Below are positions 40,427 through 49,484 of a stretch of 64,000 nucleotides of DNA, one piece after another. The notes below the pieces were generated by a model that was not told the DNA's origin, ran no database searches, and worked only from the letters and a program-made list of their open reading frames with translations. Position 1 is the first letter of the stretch. Each line of letters starts with the position of its first letter. The position numbers and the translations under genes are program-made. This DNA comes from Sphingobacteriaceae bacterium GW460-11-11-14-LB5 (GTDB lineage Bacteria > Bacteroidota > Bacteroidia > Sphingobacteriales > Sphingobacteriaceae): assembly GCA_002151545.1 (NCBI GenBank), contig CP021237.1, forward strand, positions 4,464,001 through 4,528,000, written 5' to 3'.

Positions 40427-41299
40427 TCATGTTTTGGTGGCCTCTTCCATCGCTAATTTATTTTTACGGATAAAATATTTTATAGTAAAGAAGATTGCAA
40501 TACCCACCAGTATTAACATCCATAAATTAGAAATAGCAATTATAATCTCTTTAAATATGGTCCAGCCGTTTACAATACCTAACCAAAGCCTGTTTATAAA
40601 TGCCGGACGGTAATCGTACAGATTGTCATTGGCAACAATCATCGTTTTAACCGTATTGTCCTGATAAAAATTAAGGGTAATGGTACTGAATTTTACGCGG
40701 CTATCGATTTGCATATTCTCGATTTTCTTATCCACATAATCATCTTTAATGTAAAGAGAAGATTCTACATTGGCACTTTTCTTCGTGGCTACTTTATTAA
40801 TTTTTTCAATCGCATCAATCCTGTTCTGTGCCTTTAGTTTATTGGCGAGATAAGCGATACTCTGGTCATCCATTTTCATCGATTGGTTATCGACAAAGAC
40901 AGCCATTTTTGCAATGGTATTGGTAAATTCGTCTAGTTTATCGGATGGAACCTTAGCCACCAGGTATCCCTGCGTACGATAGGAGGTAATTTCTTTTAGC
41001 GAGTCGGTAGATTGTTTAACCTTATCGGTTTCCTGGATAGAGCTTTCGATAGAAAACTCAGCCACCGTTCCGCCTTCTGCTTTGATGGTTTTACTCAGCT
41101 GTTCTTTGGTCTTCTGCACATCCTTAACCCGAAACCGCATATCAGCAGTTTTGACAATTTTCTCTACAGCGGTACTATCTGAGCTTTCTCGGTTGAGCTC
41201 TCCATTGCTTACAACATCGGCGCCGGCGTAGTCTTTTTTTTCAGCGTTACAGCCAAACAGAGCCAAAATTATGGCTATAGCAATAATATTCCTTTTCAT
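40427..41299 (-). CDS. DUF4349 domain lipoprotein
   Basis: A 290-residue protein with lipobox LFGC near residue 17. The DUF4349 core follows: KTADMRFRVKDVQKTKEQLSK, GYLVAKVPSDKLDEFTNTIA, and a coiled coil around AYLANKLKAQNRIDAIEKI. A membrane helix lies near 250-272 with a basic tail. The function is unknown; family members are surface or periplasmic proteins with a coiled coil and one C-terminal helix. Confidence 0.85.
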   Translation of the reverse strand: MKRNIIAIAIILALFGCNAEKKDYAGADVVSNGELNRESSDSTAVEKIVKTADMRFRVKDVQKTKEQLSKTIKAEGGTVAEFSIESSIQETDKVKQSTDSLKEITSYRTQGYLVAKVPSDKLDEFTNTIAKMAVFVDNQSMKMDDQSIAYLANKLKAQNRIDAIEKINKVATKKSANVESSLYIKDDYVDKKIENMQIDSRVKFSTITLNFYQDNTVKTMIVANDNLYDYRPAFINRLWLGIVNGWTIFKEIIIAISNLWMLILVGIAIFFTIKYFIRKNKLAMEEATKT

Positions 41300-41485
41300 G
41301 ATTGTGTGTTTTTAAATAAATAATCATTTAAATATTTGCTTCAAATGGCCATAAGAAGTACAGCGTTTTGGTTAGCTTTTAACGCTGTGTTTTCCCTTAA
41401 TACCAGAATTATATTTAGGTAACCCAATGTTGGGTTTGAAGTAGCGGGAAAGGAGTTTAAGGGGCAATTATGATAATCCTCACCG

Positions 41486-41702
41486 TTTTTTTGAAAAGCA
41501 GGTTACTGTGTGCATCGGTTCCGAAAGCCCTGCCATCCTCTTTACCTCTCTGCGTTCGGTGCCCGCTCCTGCCAGGTTTAAGTTACCCGGGCAGCCCTTT
41601 CTATCCTAAATCCCGATAGGAGCGAACACGTAGTGCAACGAAGTAAAGCGTATAGCGGGACTGTTTTAACCAAACTGCTTCTGAATTTGCTTTTCAAAAA
41701 AA
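41486..41702. repeat. MITE-like element with 15-bp perfect terminal inverted repeats
   Basis: TTTTTTTGAAAAGCA at 41486-41500 is exactly inverted as TGCTTTTCAAAAAAA at 41688-41702. The 217-bp interior has no reading frame but contains short palindromes (TCCTA..TAGGA at 41608-41623) and GC-rich text such as GCCCGCTCCTGCCAGG. The motif TTTGAAAAGCA recurs alone at 3346-3356 and 58062-58072. The rest of 41300-41789 shows only a terminator at 41738. Confidence 0.6.
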
Positions 41703-41737
41703 AGACACACTAATTTTAATTTGAATGATAAAACAAA

Positions 41738-41769
41738 AAAGCCGGTCATGAATGAACATGACCGGCTTT
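41738..41769 (-). terminator. Rho-independent terminator of the 72-residue membrane protein gene
   Basis: AAAGCCGGTCATG and CATGACCGGCTTT form a perfect stem, with a TTTTTTG run on the minus strand, 20 bp past the stop at 41790. Confidence 0.9.
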
Positions 41770-41789
41770 ATATTTTGATAGTAGAACGC

Positions 41790-42008
41790 TTATGCATCTA
41801 ATATTTTGAATACACCTTTAATGGCAATAATTGCACCGATGAACAAAACAATCCAGGATGCTAAAGATACTTGCCACGAATCGTAAGCGAAACGTGCGTA
41901 AGTACCCACCATGCAAACCAGTACACCAAAAATCATTAATTTATAAATTCCTGGCTGGTTAGCCGTTTTCATACTTTCTGTATTGTGCTTTAATTCGTTG
42001 TTCTCCAT
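41790..42008 (-). CDS. Small two-helix membrane protein
   Basis: A 72-residue protein with a polar N-terminus (about 22 residues) and two helices near 24-42 and 48-68. It has no known motif. Good codon structure, its own terminator and a clean start support a real gene. The style is common in Sphingobacteriaceae but it has no assigned family that I recognise. Confidence 0.65.
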   Translation of the reverse strand: MENNELKHNTESMKTANQPGIYKLMIFGVLVCMVGTYARFAYDSWQVSLASWIVLFIGAIIAIKGVFKILDA

Positions 42009-42065
42009 AATGTTTATTTTTATGATGCTGCAAAAGTAATACTTATTGCTGAATAATTATAAAAC

Positions 42066-42833
42066 TTAGTAACTTTTTAATCGTTCTAATCTTTGTTTCG
42101 CTTTATCCTGATCATTCAGTTTTTCTCCCTGATACAAAGGCTTTTCCCAATCGCCGTACATTGGGTTTGGTAATACGATATACTTTGTTCCAAACAGGTT
42201 CTGATTTGCGTTTACCTGGGCAAAGGTATTTTTATTTTCGCGATAAAAAATATTGCTGAAATCGCTTAAATTATCGCCACATAACAGGAGAATATCATGT
42301 GTTTCTTTAATTTTCTGACGGCGTGGTTCTTTATTTGAAGTTCCTTTCGAGACGATTAAATGTGCATCATCTGCATAGGGAAAGCCAAAGTGCTGTAGGT
42401 TTTTCAGTGTTGCATTATAATCCTTTTCATCGCGGTTACTCACATAAAAAGTTTCGATATGCTTTGATGCGGCAAACTTTAAAAAAGCCAAAGCACCCGG
42501 AACGGTATCGGCCTGCGCCAGATTGGTCCATTCGGTCCAGTCTTCGGGTGCATAACTTAGTCCTTTTTTAATTTCATGCCCCTGAAAAGCAGAATTGTCC
42601 AAAACGGTTTCGTCAATATCAACAATCACACAATTTGGTTTTTTACTGGTATCGGCCCATAATGCTTCTTTTAGCGATAAACGGGAAAAGTTATAAGCCT
42701 GAAAGCATAACGCCCTATACTCGCCCGACGTTTGCTGCCAAAGCACCGCATTGGTATAATCGCGGGCAGGGTTTTGGGCCATTACAAAAAATGGGGCAAG
42801 CAATAAGGCAATTAGGATATATTTTCTCATCAT
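42066..42833 (-). CDS. 5'-nucleotidase, lipoprotein e(P4) family (class C acid phosphatase)
   Basis: About 255 residues, starting at MMRKYILIALLLAPFFVMAQ, with a signal peptide. HAD phosphatase motifs: CVIVDIDETVLDNSAF (DxDET nucleophile motif), YVSNRDEKDYNATLKNL (motif II region) and LLLCGDNLSDFS (motif IV). Class C acid phosphatases of this family remove phosphate from nucleotides such as NMN in the periplasm. The signal peptide lacks an evident lipobox Cys, unlike the prototype e(P4) lipoprotein. It lies 25 bp downstream of the AAA/DUF4143 stop on the same strand. Confidence 0.9.
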   Translation of the reverse strand: MMRKYILIALLLAPFFVMAQNPARDYTNAVLWQQTSGEYRALCFQAYNFSRLSLKEALWADTSKKPNCVIVDIDETVLDNSAFQGHEIKKGLSYAPEDWTEWTNLAQADTVPGALAFLKFAASKHIETFYVSNRDEKDYNATLKNLQHFGFPYADDAHLIVSKGTSNKEPRRQKIKETHDILLLCGDNLSDFSNIFYRENKNTFAQVNANQNLFGTKYIVLPNPMYGDWEKPLYQGEKLNDQDKAKQRLERLKSY

Positions 42834-42858
42834 GTAAAATAAAGGACAAAGATAAGAT

Positions 42859-43986
42859 TTAACCATTCAAAAAGCTTCCCCGATCGGTTTTTGATAAGAT
42901 TAGCGTTTCTGCTTCCGGATAAGCTTGTGTAAAAGTTGTAGGAATTTTATTTTTACCTCTTTCGTTCCATTTAAACTCAACAGCTAATAATTTATCTTTC
43001 GTTTTTTCAATATAATCGATTTCCTGCTGCTGTGTAGTGCGCCAAAAAAAGCAATCTGCTTCCATTTGATGCTGATGTAAAAACTTCATCCGCTCTGCAA
43101 TCATATAATTCTCAAACAATGCACCTACATCATTTCTGTTTGCGATTGAATTAAAATTACGCGTAATGGCATTCACAATGCCGGTATCATAAAAATAGAT
43201 TTTCTTATTCTTTTTGATTTCATTACGCACATTGCCTGCAAAGGCTGGTAAAGTAAAAATCACAAAAGATTTTTCAAGTAAATTGATGTATTTGTCTACC
43301 GTTTTCTGATCAGCTTTTACCAATTGAGCCAACTCGGAAAAATTTACTTCGCTCCCGATCTGCAAAGCCAAAGCTTTTACTATTTTCTCGAACAGTAAAG
43401 GCTTTTTCACTTCTTCCAGGGCAAATAAGTCTTTATATAAATAACTGTCGGCAAGCAACTTTAAATGTTCTTCAGCATTTTGAGGATCATTAATGATTTC
43501 GGGATAAGAACCGTAAATTAAACGTTGTTCTAGGGATCTTTCTTCCGTAAGAAAATCGGTATTGTTTATCAATTCCGCATACGAAAAAGGCAATAACATC
43601 ATTTCGTATTTTCTGCCCGTTAAAGGCTCGTTAATCTTTCCTGACAACTCAAAAGCCGACGAGCCTGTAGCAATTACCTGAACGTTTTTGAAACGATCTA
43701 CAATAATTTTAATTAATAAGCCAACATCATTTATGCGTTGGGCTTCATCTATAAAAAGCATTTCATAATTACCAAGCAGCTGCGCAATTTGTGTGGCATT
43801 GGGCCTGGCTAAAGCTTCCCTCACATCTGCATCATCTCCGTTCAGGTACAATGTCCTTTTATCTACTTTGGCTAACAACTGCTCTACGAAAGTAGTTTTA
43901 CCGGTTTGCCTTGGGCCAAATATAATAAACGCCTTGCCCTTAAAGAGCCTTGCAGAGGCATAATCCAATTGTTTCCTAATGATCAT
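42859..43986 (-). CDS. AAA ATPase with DUF4143 domain
   Basis: A 375-residue protein. The P-loop is IIFGPRQTGKTTFVEQ (GxxxxGKT at 24-31), Walker B is MLFIDEAQRI (76-85) and a sensor-like Ser lies in VIATGSSAFEL. The DUF4143 C-terminal half ends in a PD-(D/E)xK-like stretch (FFWRTTQQQEIDYIE, LLAVEFKW), which is nuclease-like. Family role is undefined; such genes are often single and variably present between strains. A palindrome repeated two and a half times lies directly upstream (44011-44093). Confidence 0.88.
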   Translation of the reverse strand: MIIRKQLDYASARLFKGKAFIIFGPRQTGKTTFVEQLLAKVDKRTLYLNGDDADVREALARPNATQIAQLLGNYEMLFIDEAQRINDVGLLIKIIVDRFKNVQVIATGSSAFELSGKINEPLTGRKYEMMLLPFSYAELINNTDFLTEERSLEQRLIYGSYPEIINDPQNAEEHLKLLADSYLYKDLFALEEVKKPLLFEKIVKALALQIGSEVNFSELAQLVKADQKTVDKYINLLEKSFVIFTLPAFAGNVRNEIKKNKKIYFYDTGIVNAITRNFNSIANRNDVGALFENYMIAERMKFLHQHQMEADCFFWRTTQQQEIDYIEKTKDKLLAVEFKWNERGKNKIPTTFTQAYPEAETLILSKTDRGSFLNG

Positions 43987-44010
43987 AGCAAATCTTTACC
44001 ATACAAAAGT

Positions 44011-44093
44011 ATAATAATTTTGGATTACAATCCGCAAAAACCATAATAATTTTGGATTACAATCCGCAAAAACCATAATAATTTTGGATTTAC
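44011..44093. repeat. 32-bp direct repeats carrying a palindrome, upstream of the AAA/DUF4143 gene
   Basis: Units start at 44011, 44043 and 44075 (third truncated). Each has ATAATAATTTTGG followed by the palindrome GGATT-AC-AATCC. The first unit begins 25 bp from the start codon. Repeated palindromes at a promoter suggest cooperative binding of a regulator, possibly the gene's own control. Confidence 0.6.
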
Positions 44094-44111
44094 TTTAACA
44101 TGGGTCATAAA

Positions 44112-44141
44112 AAAGCCCATTTCAATTCAGAAATGGGCTTT
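44112..44141 (-). terminator. Terminator of the ATP synthase operon
   Basis: AAAGCCCATTT and AAATGGGCTTT pair around 8 nt and are followed by TTTTTT on the minus strand, 47 bp past atpG. Confidence 0.88.
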
Positions 44142-44187
44142 GGTAATTTTGACTGTTGACTAAAGGCTTCCGACTCTAGACTTGATC

Positions 44188-45084
44188 TTATCCGTTTAAT
44201 GCTGCTGCACCACTTACAATCTCAGTTAACTCAGTTGTAATTGCTGCCTGACGTGCCTGGTTGTATGAAAGTTTTAAAGCTTTCAATAATTCTCCGGCAT
44301 TTTCAGTTGCTTTATCCATTGATGTCATACGGGCACCGTGCTCAGAAGCATGAGAATCTAATACGGCTTTGTATAACTGAATTTTAATTGATTTAGGAAT
44401 TAACTGCTCTACAATTTCTTCTTGAGAAGGCTCTAAGATATAGTCAACATTTGTTGTTTTCTTATCTGTTTTTAGATCAGCTGGGGCTTCTTCTGCTTTA
44501 GGTAAAGGCAACAACTGCTCCGTAGTAATAAATTGTACTGCTGCGTTTCTAAAACGGTTATAAACTACTTCTACTTTATCAAACTCACCTTTAATAAAAC
44601 CAGCCATAATCGCATCCGAAATTTTAGTTACGTTTTCGAAAGTTAACGCCGAGTATACCTCGTTATTATTGCCAATAACATTGTATTTACGTTTTTCGTA
44701 AAAGTCTTGAGTTTTCTTACCGATAGAAATAATGCTCACATTACCGTTTTTCAACTGTTCGCTATATTTTTCAGCAATTAAATTGTTGGCCGCTTTAATT
44801 ACGTTCATGTTAAAAGCACCAGCCAAACCACGGTTTGATGATACCGTAACAATTAAAACCTTATTGGGCTCACGCTCTTGGATAAAAGGTGATGAAGACC
44901 CTTCTAAACTTGCAGATAGATTACCTAAAATCTCTTTCAGTTTAGTTGCATAAGGACGTAAAGCGATAATTGCATTAGTAGCACGTTTCAACTTTGCTGC
45001 CGAAACCATTTTCATAGCCTTGGTAATCTGCTGTGTTGATTGTACCGATGCAATCCGGTTTCTTACTTCTTTTAAATTAGCCAT
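44188..45084 (-). CDS. atpG: ATP synthase F1 gamma subunit
   Basis: A 298-residue protein. The N-terminal helix MANLKEVRNRIASVQSTQQITKAMKMVSAAKLKRA and the C-terminal ASEHGARMTSMDKATENAG helix, the two halves of the rotor stalk, are conserved. The central Rossmann-like part begins VLIVTVSSNRGLAGAFN. It rotates within the alpha/beta hexamer and couples it to the c-ring. It is the last gene of the operon; beta (atpD) and epsilon (atpC) are not here. Confidence 0.97.
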   Translation of the reverse strand: MANLKEVRNRIASVQSTQQITKAMKMVSAAKLKRATNAIIALRPYATKLKEILGNLSASLEGSSSPFIQEREPNKVLIVTVSSNRGLAGAFNMNVIKAANNLIAEKYSEQLKNGNVSIISIGKKTQDFYEKRKYNVIGNNNEVYSALTFENVTKISDAIMAGFIKGEFDKVEVVYNRFRNAAVQFITTEQLLPLPKAEEAPADLKTDKKTTNVDYILEPSQEEIVEQLIPKSIKIQLYKAVLDSHASEHGARMTSMDKATENAGELLKALKLSYNQARQAAITTELTEIVSGAAALNG

Positions 45085-45157
45085 TCTTTATTTGTGCGAA
45101 GAGCGTAGGGCGTAGCGCGCTTGGGTTACAAACGCTTTACGCCCTGCGCTTAGCTTT

Positions 45158-46732
45158 TTAATATTTACTTGAAATCTCTTTTGCTACTGTATCTAGAACA
45201 CCAGTAATGCTATCATCAAATTTACCAGCTTTTAATGCAGCTAAAGTTTCTGGATGACGTAATTCCAATTGAGTTAAGAATTCAGTTTCAAATTCTTTAA
45301 CCTTGTTAACCGGAACACTACGCATTAAGTTTTTAGTACCTGCGTAAACAATTGCAACTTGTTTCTCTACTGTAAATGGAGAGAACTGTGCTTGTTTCAA
45401 CATTTCTACGTTACGTGCACCTTTATCTAATACCGATTTTGTTGCCGCATCTAAATCAGAACCGAATTTAGAGAAAGCCTCTAACTCGCGGTATTGAGCC
45501 TGATCTAACTTTAAAGTACCTGCTACTTTTTTCATCGATTTGATCTGCGCATTACCACCTACACGTGATACCGAGATACCTACGTTAATTGCCGGACGGA
45601 TACCTGAGTTGAATAAGTTCGACTCTAAGAAGATCTGGCCATCAGTAATCGAAATTACGTTGGTTGGGATATAAGCTGATACGTCACCTGCCTGAGTTTC
45701 GATAATTGGTAAAGCTGTTAATGAACCACCACCTTTAACGATATGCTTAATCGATTCTGGTAAATCGTTCATTGCTTTTGCGATATCATCGTTAGCATTG
45801 ATTTTTGCAGCTCTTTCTAACAAACGACTGTGTAAGTAGAAAACGTCACCTGGATAAGCTTCACGGCCCGGTGGACGACGAAGTAATAAAGATACCTCAC
45901 GGTAAGCTACAGCTTGTTTAGATAAATCATCATAAACAATTAAAGCTGGTCTACCTGTATCACGGAAAAACTCACCAATTGCAGCACCTGCAAACGGAGC
46001 ATAAAACTGCATAGGCGCAGGATCTGCAGCCGAAGCAGCAACAACAACTGTATATGGTAAAGCGCCGTTTTCTTCTAATGTACGTACAATATTAGCTACA
46101 GTAGAGTTTTTCTGACCGATAGCAACATAAATACAGAACACAGGCTGGCCTGCTTCATAAAATTCTTTTTGGTTGATAATGGTATCGATACAAACGGCAG
46201 TTTTACCAATCTGACGATCGCCAATAACCAACTCACGCTGACCACGACCGATTGGAATCATGGCATCGATTGCTTTAATACCAGTTTGTAAAGGCTCATT
46301 TACCGGCTGACGATAAATTACACCTGGTGCTTTACGCTCTAAAGGCATTTCGTAAGTTTCACCTAAGATTGGACCTTTACCATCTAAAGGCTCACCTAAA
46401 GTGTTCACTACGCGGCCAAGCATACCTTCACCAACTTTAATAGAGGCAATTTTTTTGGTACGTTTAATCGTATCACCTTCTTTGATCTCGTCTGAAGCAC
46501 CCAAAAGTACCACACCAACGTTATCTTCTTCAAGGTTTAATACAATACCTTGTAGGCCGTTTGCAAATTCAACTAATTCTCCCGATTGAACTTTAGTTAA
46601 ACCGTAAACACGGGCAATACCGTCGCCCACTTGCAACACGGTACCAACTTCTTCCAGTTCGGTTTCTGATTTGAAGCCCGCCAATTGCTGTCTGATAATT
46701 GCCGATACTTCGTCTGGTCTTACCTCTACCAT
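45158..46732 (-). CDS. atpA: ATP synthase F1 alpha subunit
   Basis: A 524-residue protein with the regulatory P-loop GDRQIGKTAV (about 170-179), the family signature PAINVGISVSRVGGNAQ (about 380-396) and DLSKQAVAYREVSLLLRRPPGREAYPGDVFYLHSRLLER at the nucleotide interface. It forms the hexamer with beta. The atpG gene starts 73 bp downstream; the gap contains GCG-type simple repeat text. Confidence 0.98.
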   Translation of the reverse strand: MVEVRPDEVSAIIRQQLAGFKSETELEEVGTVLQVGDGIARVYGLTKVQSGELVEFANGLQGIVLNLEEDNVGVVLLGASDEIKEGDTIKRTKKIASIKVGEGMLGRVVNTLGEPLDGKGPILGETYEMPLERKAPGVIYRQPVNEPLQTGIKAIDAMIPIGRGQRELVIGDRQIGKTAVCIDTIINQKEFYEAGQPVFCIYVAIGQKNSTVANIVRTLEENGALPYTVVVAASAADPAPMQFYAPFAGAAIGEFFRDTGRPALIVYDDLSKQAVAYREVSLLLRRPPGREAYPGDVFYLHSRLLERAAKINANDDIAKAMNDLPESIKHIVKGGGSLTALPIIETQAGDVSAYIPTNVISITDGQIFLESNLFNSGIRPAINVGISVSRVGGNAQIKSMKKVAGTLKLDQAQYRELEAFSKFGSDLDAATKSVLDKGARNVEMLKQAQFSPFTVEKQVAIVYAGTKNLMRSVPVNKVKEFETEFLTQLELRHPETLAALKAGKFDDSITGVLDTVAKEISSKY

Positions 46733-46759
46733 AATTTTACTTTATATCTTTTTGTAAAT

Positions 46760-46874
46760 GTTTAGTGCTTAGCGCATGGCGCTTGGCATTTATTCGCCAT
46801 CCGCTTATCGCAATTCTTTTATTTGGCGTTTGGCGCACGGCGTTTTCCGCTATACGTTTATCGCCACGCGCTTA
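46760..46874. repeat. GCGCATGGCG-type simple repeat in the atpA-atpH gap
   Basis: Degenerate units such as TTAGCGCATGGCGCTTGGC and GGCGTTTGGCGCACGGCG, ending close to the atpH stop. Similar text lies at 45093-45142 (atpA-atpG gap) and 3013-3066. It appears as filler between co-transcribed genes, with no other signal seen. Confidence 0.5.
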
Positions 46875-47411
46875 CTGCGCAAATTCTTTTTTTAGTTTAC
46901 TTAAACCGCTGGCAATACTTGCATCAAATTGCTTATCACCAACTTTCAATATAAAACCACCAATTAATTTTTCGTTAATTTTTTCGTTAACAATAACCTG
47001 GTTGGCGTTTAATTCTCTTTTTACAATCGCAACAATCTGCTCTTTAGCTGCAGGGCTTAATGCACTTGCAGTAGTTACATCAGCAGTAACAATACCTTTA
47101 ATTAAGTTATATTGTTGAACGAACTGTTTTGCAGTGGCAAATAAAATTGCCGAACGGCCTTTATTAACTACGATCTTGAAAAATGAGATGGTTAGTTTAC
47201 TTACTTTATCAGCAAAAATACCATTCAAAATACCTGTTTTTTTATCTAAAGGTACAATCGGGTTTTTTAATATTGCTTCTAGTTCAGGAGTTTCATCAAC
47301 CACTTTTTCAAACAAAACCATATCATTATAAGATGCTTCCAGCGCATTGTTTTCAACGGCTAGGTCTATTAATGATTTGGCGTATCTGCTTGCAACTTTA
47401 ATTTCTGACAT
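46872..47411 (-). CDS. atpH: ATP synthase F1 delta subunit
   Basis: A 179-residue protein with the delta/OSCP N-terminal helical bundle (EIKVASRYAKSLIDLAVENN) and the C-terminal signature region NEKINEKLIGGFILKVGDKQFDASIASGLSKL. It is part of the peripheral stalk that holds the alpha/beta hexamer. The gap to atpF (47412-47502) contains GTGAGATGTGAGATG simple repeats. Confidence 0.96.
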   Translation of the reverse strand: MSEIKVASRYAKSLIDLAVENNALEASYNDMVLFEKVVDETPELEAILKNPIVPLDKKTGILNGIFADKVSKLTISFFKIVVNKGRSAILFATAKQFVQQYNLIKGIVTADVTTASALSPAAKEQIVAIVKRELNANQVIVNEKINEKLIGGFILKVGDKQFDASIASGLSKLKKEFAQ

Positions 47412-47502
47412 ATTCTTAGGTGTGAGATGTGAGATGTGAGATGGAAGATGTGAGAACGAATCTCCTATCTAATATCTAGTATCTCAAATCTATTTTCTCA
47501 AA

Positions 47503-47997
47503 CTAGTTTAATTCAACGTCTTTTAACAAGTTAGCTACTAAAGTTTCTTGTTTAGCTTTATCATCTAACTGCGTACGTAAAACACGTTCTGCAATTTCTA
47601 ATGATAATGAAGAAACCTGGTCTTTAACTTCAGCTAAAGCTGCTTTCTTTTGGTTCTCGATTTCGATTTTAGCTTTCTCGATCAATTTAGCACCTTCAAC
47701 CTGAGCTTGTTTTTTAGCTTCGTTTAAGATACCATCTTTTAAGGTTTTAGCTTCCTTCAAAATTTCGTCACGTTCTGCACGAGCTTGTTGCATCAAATCT
47801 TGATTCTGACTGGTTAAACGAGCCATTTCTTGTTTGGCCAATTCAGCTTTGTTAAGTGCCTCATCAATGCTTTGCTCACGTTCGTGAATTGCACCTAAAA
47901 TAGGTTTCCATGCAAATTTTCTAAGTAAGATCAATAAGCAAATGAATGCTAACGACGTCCAAAAAACCAATCCTATGCTTGGGGTTACTAATTCCAT
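47503..47997 (-). CDS. atpF: ATP synthase F0 b subunit
   Basis: A 164-residue protein with one N-terminal membrane helix (about 8-25) and a long charged coiled coil (45-140, rich in Ala, Lys, Glu, Gln) forming the peripheral stalk. The sequence FAWKPILGAIHEREQSIDEAL is characteristic of bacterial b subunits. Confidence 0.96.
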   Translation of the reverse strand: MELVTPSIGLVFWTSLAFICLLILLRKFAWKPILGAIHEREQSIDEALNKAELAKQEMARLTSQNQDLMQQARAERDEILKEAKTLKDGILNEAKKQAQVEGAKLIEKAKIEIENQKKAALAEVKDQVSSLSLEIAERVLRTQLDDKAKQETLVANLLKDVELN

Positions 47998-48084
47998 TTT
48001 ATCTAATTTTTAAAAACAATCTTTTTAATAGGGCTGGGTAAATAACCAATCGTTAAATACCCAACCTAATTTCTTCAGTGATTA

Positions 48085-48297
48085 TTAACCGTTTAAGCCT
48101 AATAATGCAACTACCACACCGAATAAAGCAGCACCCTCAATAAGGGCAGCAGCGATAATCATTGCAGTCTGAATTTTTGATGCAGCTTCTGGTTGACGAG
48201 CAATACCTTCCATTGCTTTACCACCTACTTGACCGATACCGATACCTGCACCGATTACTGCTAAACCGGCACCAATTGCCGCGATTGAACCTACCAT
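48085..48297 (-). CDS. atpE: ATP synthase F0 c subunit
   Basis: A 70-residue hairpin of two membrane helices with the polar loop GKAMEGIARQPEA and the ion-binding carboxylate Glu54 in ALIEGAALFG. There is no Ser after the Glu and no Gln pattern of sodium c-rings, so the ring is probably proton-driven. Confidence 0.97.
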   Translation of the reverse strand: MVGSIAAIGAGLAVIGAGIGIGQVGGKAMEGIARQPEAASKIQTAMIIAAALIEGAALFGVVVALLGLNG

Positions 48298-48339
48298 AAC
48301 TAATTTAATTTATATTAATTTGTAAAAAATAGTTTTCTA

Positions 48340-49470
48340 TTAATGATGCTCTTCTACTGCCATACCAATAAATAAGGCAGTTAATAATGTAAAAATAAAG
48401 GCCTGTAAAAACGCCACCAGTAATTCTAACACATCCATAAACAATACGAATGCAACAGAAACCGGAGCAATAGCCAATGTTTCGAAAATAAAAATTAAGG
48501 ATATTAAACTTAATACGATAATGTGACCAGCCGTAATGTTTGCGAACAAACGAACCATTAAAGCGAATGGTTTAGAAATGATACCAATTAACTCTACCGG
48601 AATCATAATCGGATACAACCAAAAGGGAACATCTGGTTTAAAGATGTGTTTCCAGTAATATTTGTTACCATTAATATTAACGATGATTAAAGTTCCCAAT
48701 GCCATTACAAAAGTCAGGGCAATGTTACCGGTAACGTTAGCGCCACCCGGGAAAATTGGAATCAAACCAAATAAGTTGTTGAATAAAATAAAGAAAAACG
48801 TCGTCAATAAATAAGGCATAAACTTAGCGTATTTATGACCGATGTTTGGTTTAGCAATATCGTCTCTCACGAAAATGATAATTGGCTCCATAAAAGATTG
48901 TAAACCTTTAGGTGCTTTACCTACACGTTTACGATAAGAAGCTGCCACCGAAATAAATATTACCAGTATGACAAAAATCGCAACGAACATTGCAGCAACG
49001 TTTTTAGTAATTGAGAAATCTAAAACAGATTTACTCGCTTCCTCATCGATTTTTCCATCAGCACCAACCACTTTAATGTGGTCTTCTTCTAAACGATAGT
49101 TATTGTATTTACCGTTATAATCATGTTCACCATGATGAAAGTGACCAGAAGAGAAAAACTCTAAACCGTTAGCTGTATATAAAATTACCGGAAGAGGCAA
49201 TGAAGTATGTCCCCAAAGGTGCCACATATGTGAATCAGCAATGTGCTCCATGATCACTTTAGTTGGCTCGAATTTTTCTTTACCATGGTTAGCAGCGCCA
49301 TGCTCACCAGAAACTGCTTCGGCAGATCCGGCTACAACGCTATCAACAGGAACAACAGCGCTATCAACCTGAGCGAAAGTATCAATTTTGATAGATAAAA
49401 ACGCGATTAAAAGCGTAAAAACAATAGTTAGCCTTTTAACTTTAGACACAAAAACTCGGTTACAATCCAT
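48340..49470 (-). CDS. atpB: ATP synthase F0 a subunit with N-terminal extension
   Basis: A 376-residue protein, about 110-130 residues longer than the E. coli a subunit. An N-terminal signal-like helix and a His/Glu-rich extension (HHGEHDYNGKYNNYRLEEDH) precede the membrane part. The proton-channel helix has the essential Arg in LMVRLFANITAGHI and the C-terminal partner helix is present. Extended a subunits are usual in Bacteroidota. It is 14 bp downstream of the small AtpI-like gene. Confidence 0.96.
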   Translation of the reverse strand: MDCNRVFVSKVKRLTIVFTLLIAFLSIKIDTFAQVDSAVVPVDSVVAGSAEAVSGEHGAANHGKEKFEPTKVIMEHIADSHMWHLWGHTSLPLPVILYTANGLEFFSSGHFHHGEHDYNGKYNNYRLEEDHIKVVGADGKIDEEASKSVLDFSITKNVAAMFVAIFVILVIFISVAASYRKRVGKAPKGLQSFMEPIIIFVRDDIAKPNIGHKYAKFMPYLLTTFFFILFNNLFGLIPIFPGGANVTGNIALTFVMALGTLIIVNINGNKYYWKHIFKPDVPFWLYPIMIPVELIGIISKPFALMVRLFANITAGHIIVLSLISLIFIFETLAIAPVSVAFVLFMDVLELLVAFLQAFIFTLLTALFIGMAVEEHH

Positions 49471-49484
49471 TTATTGGCAGTTTT

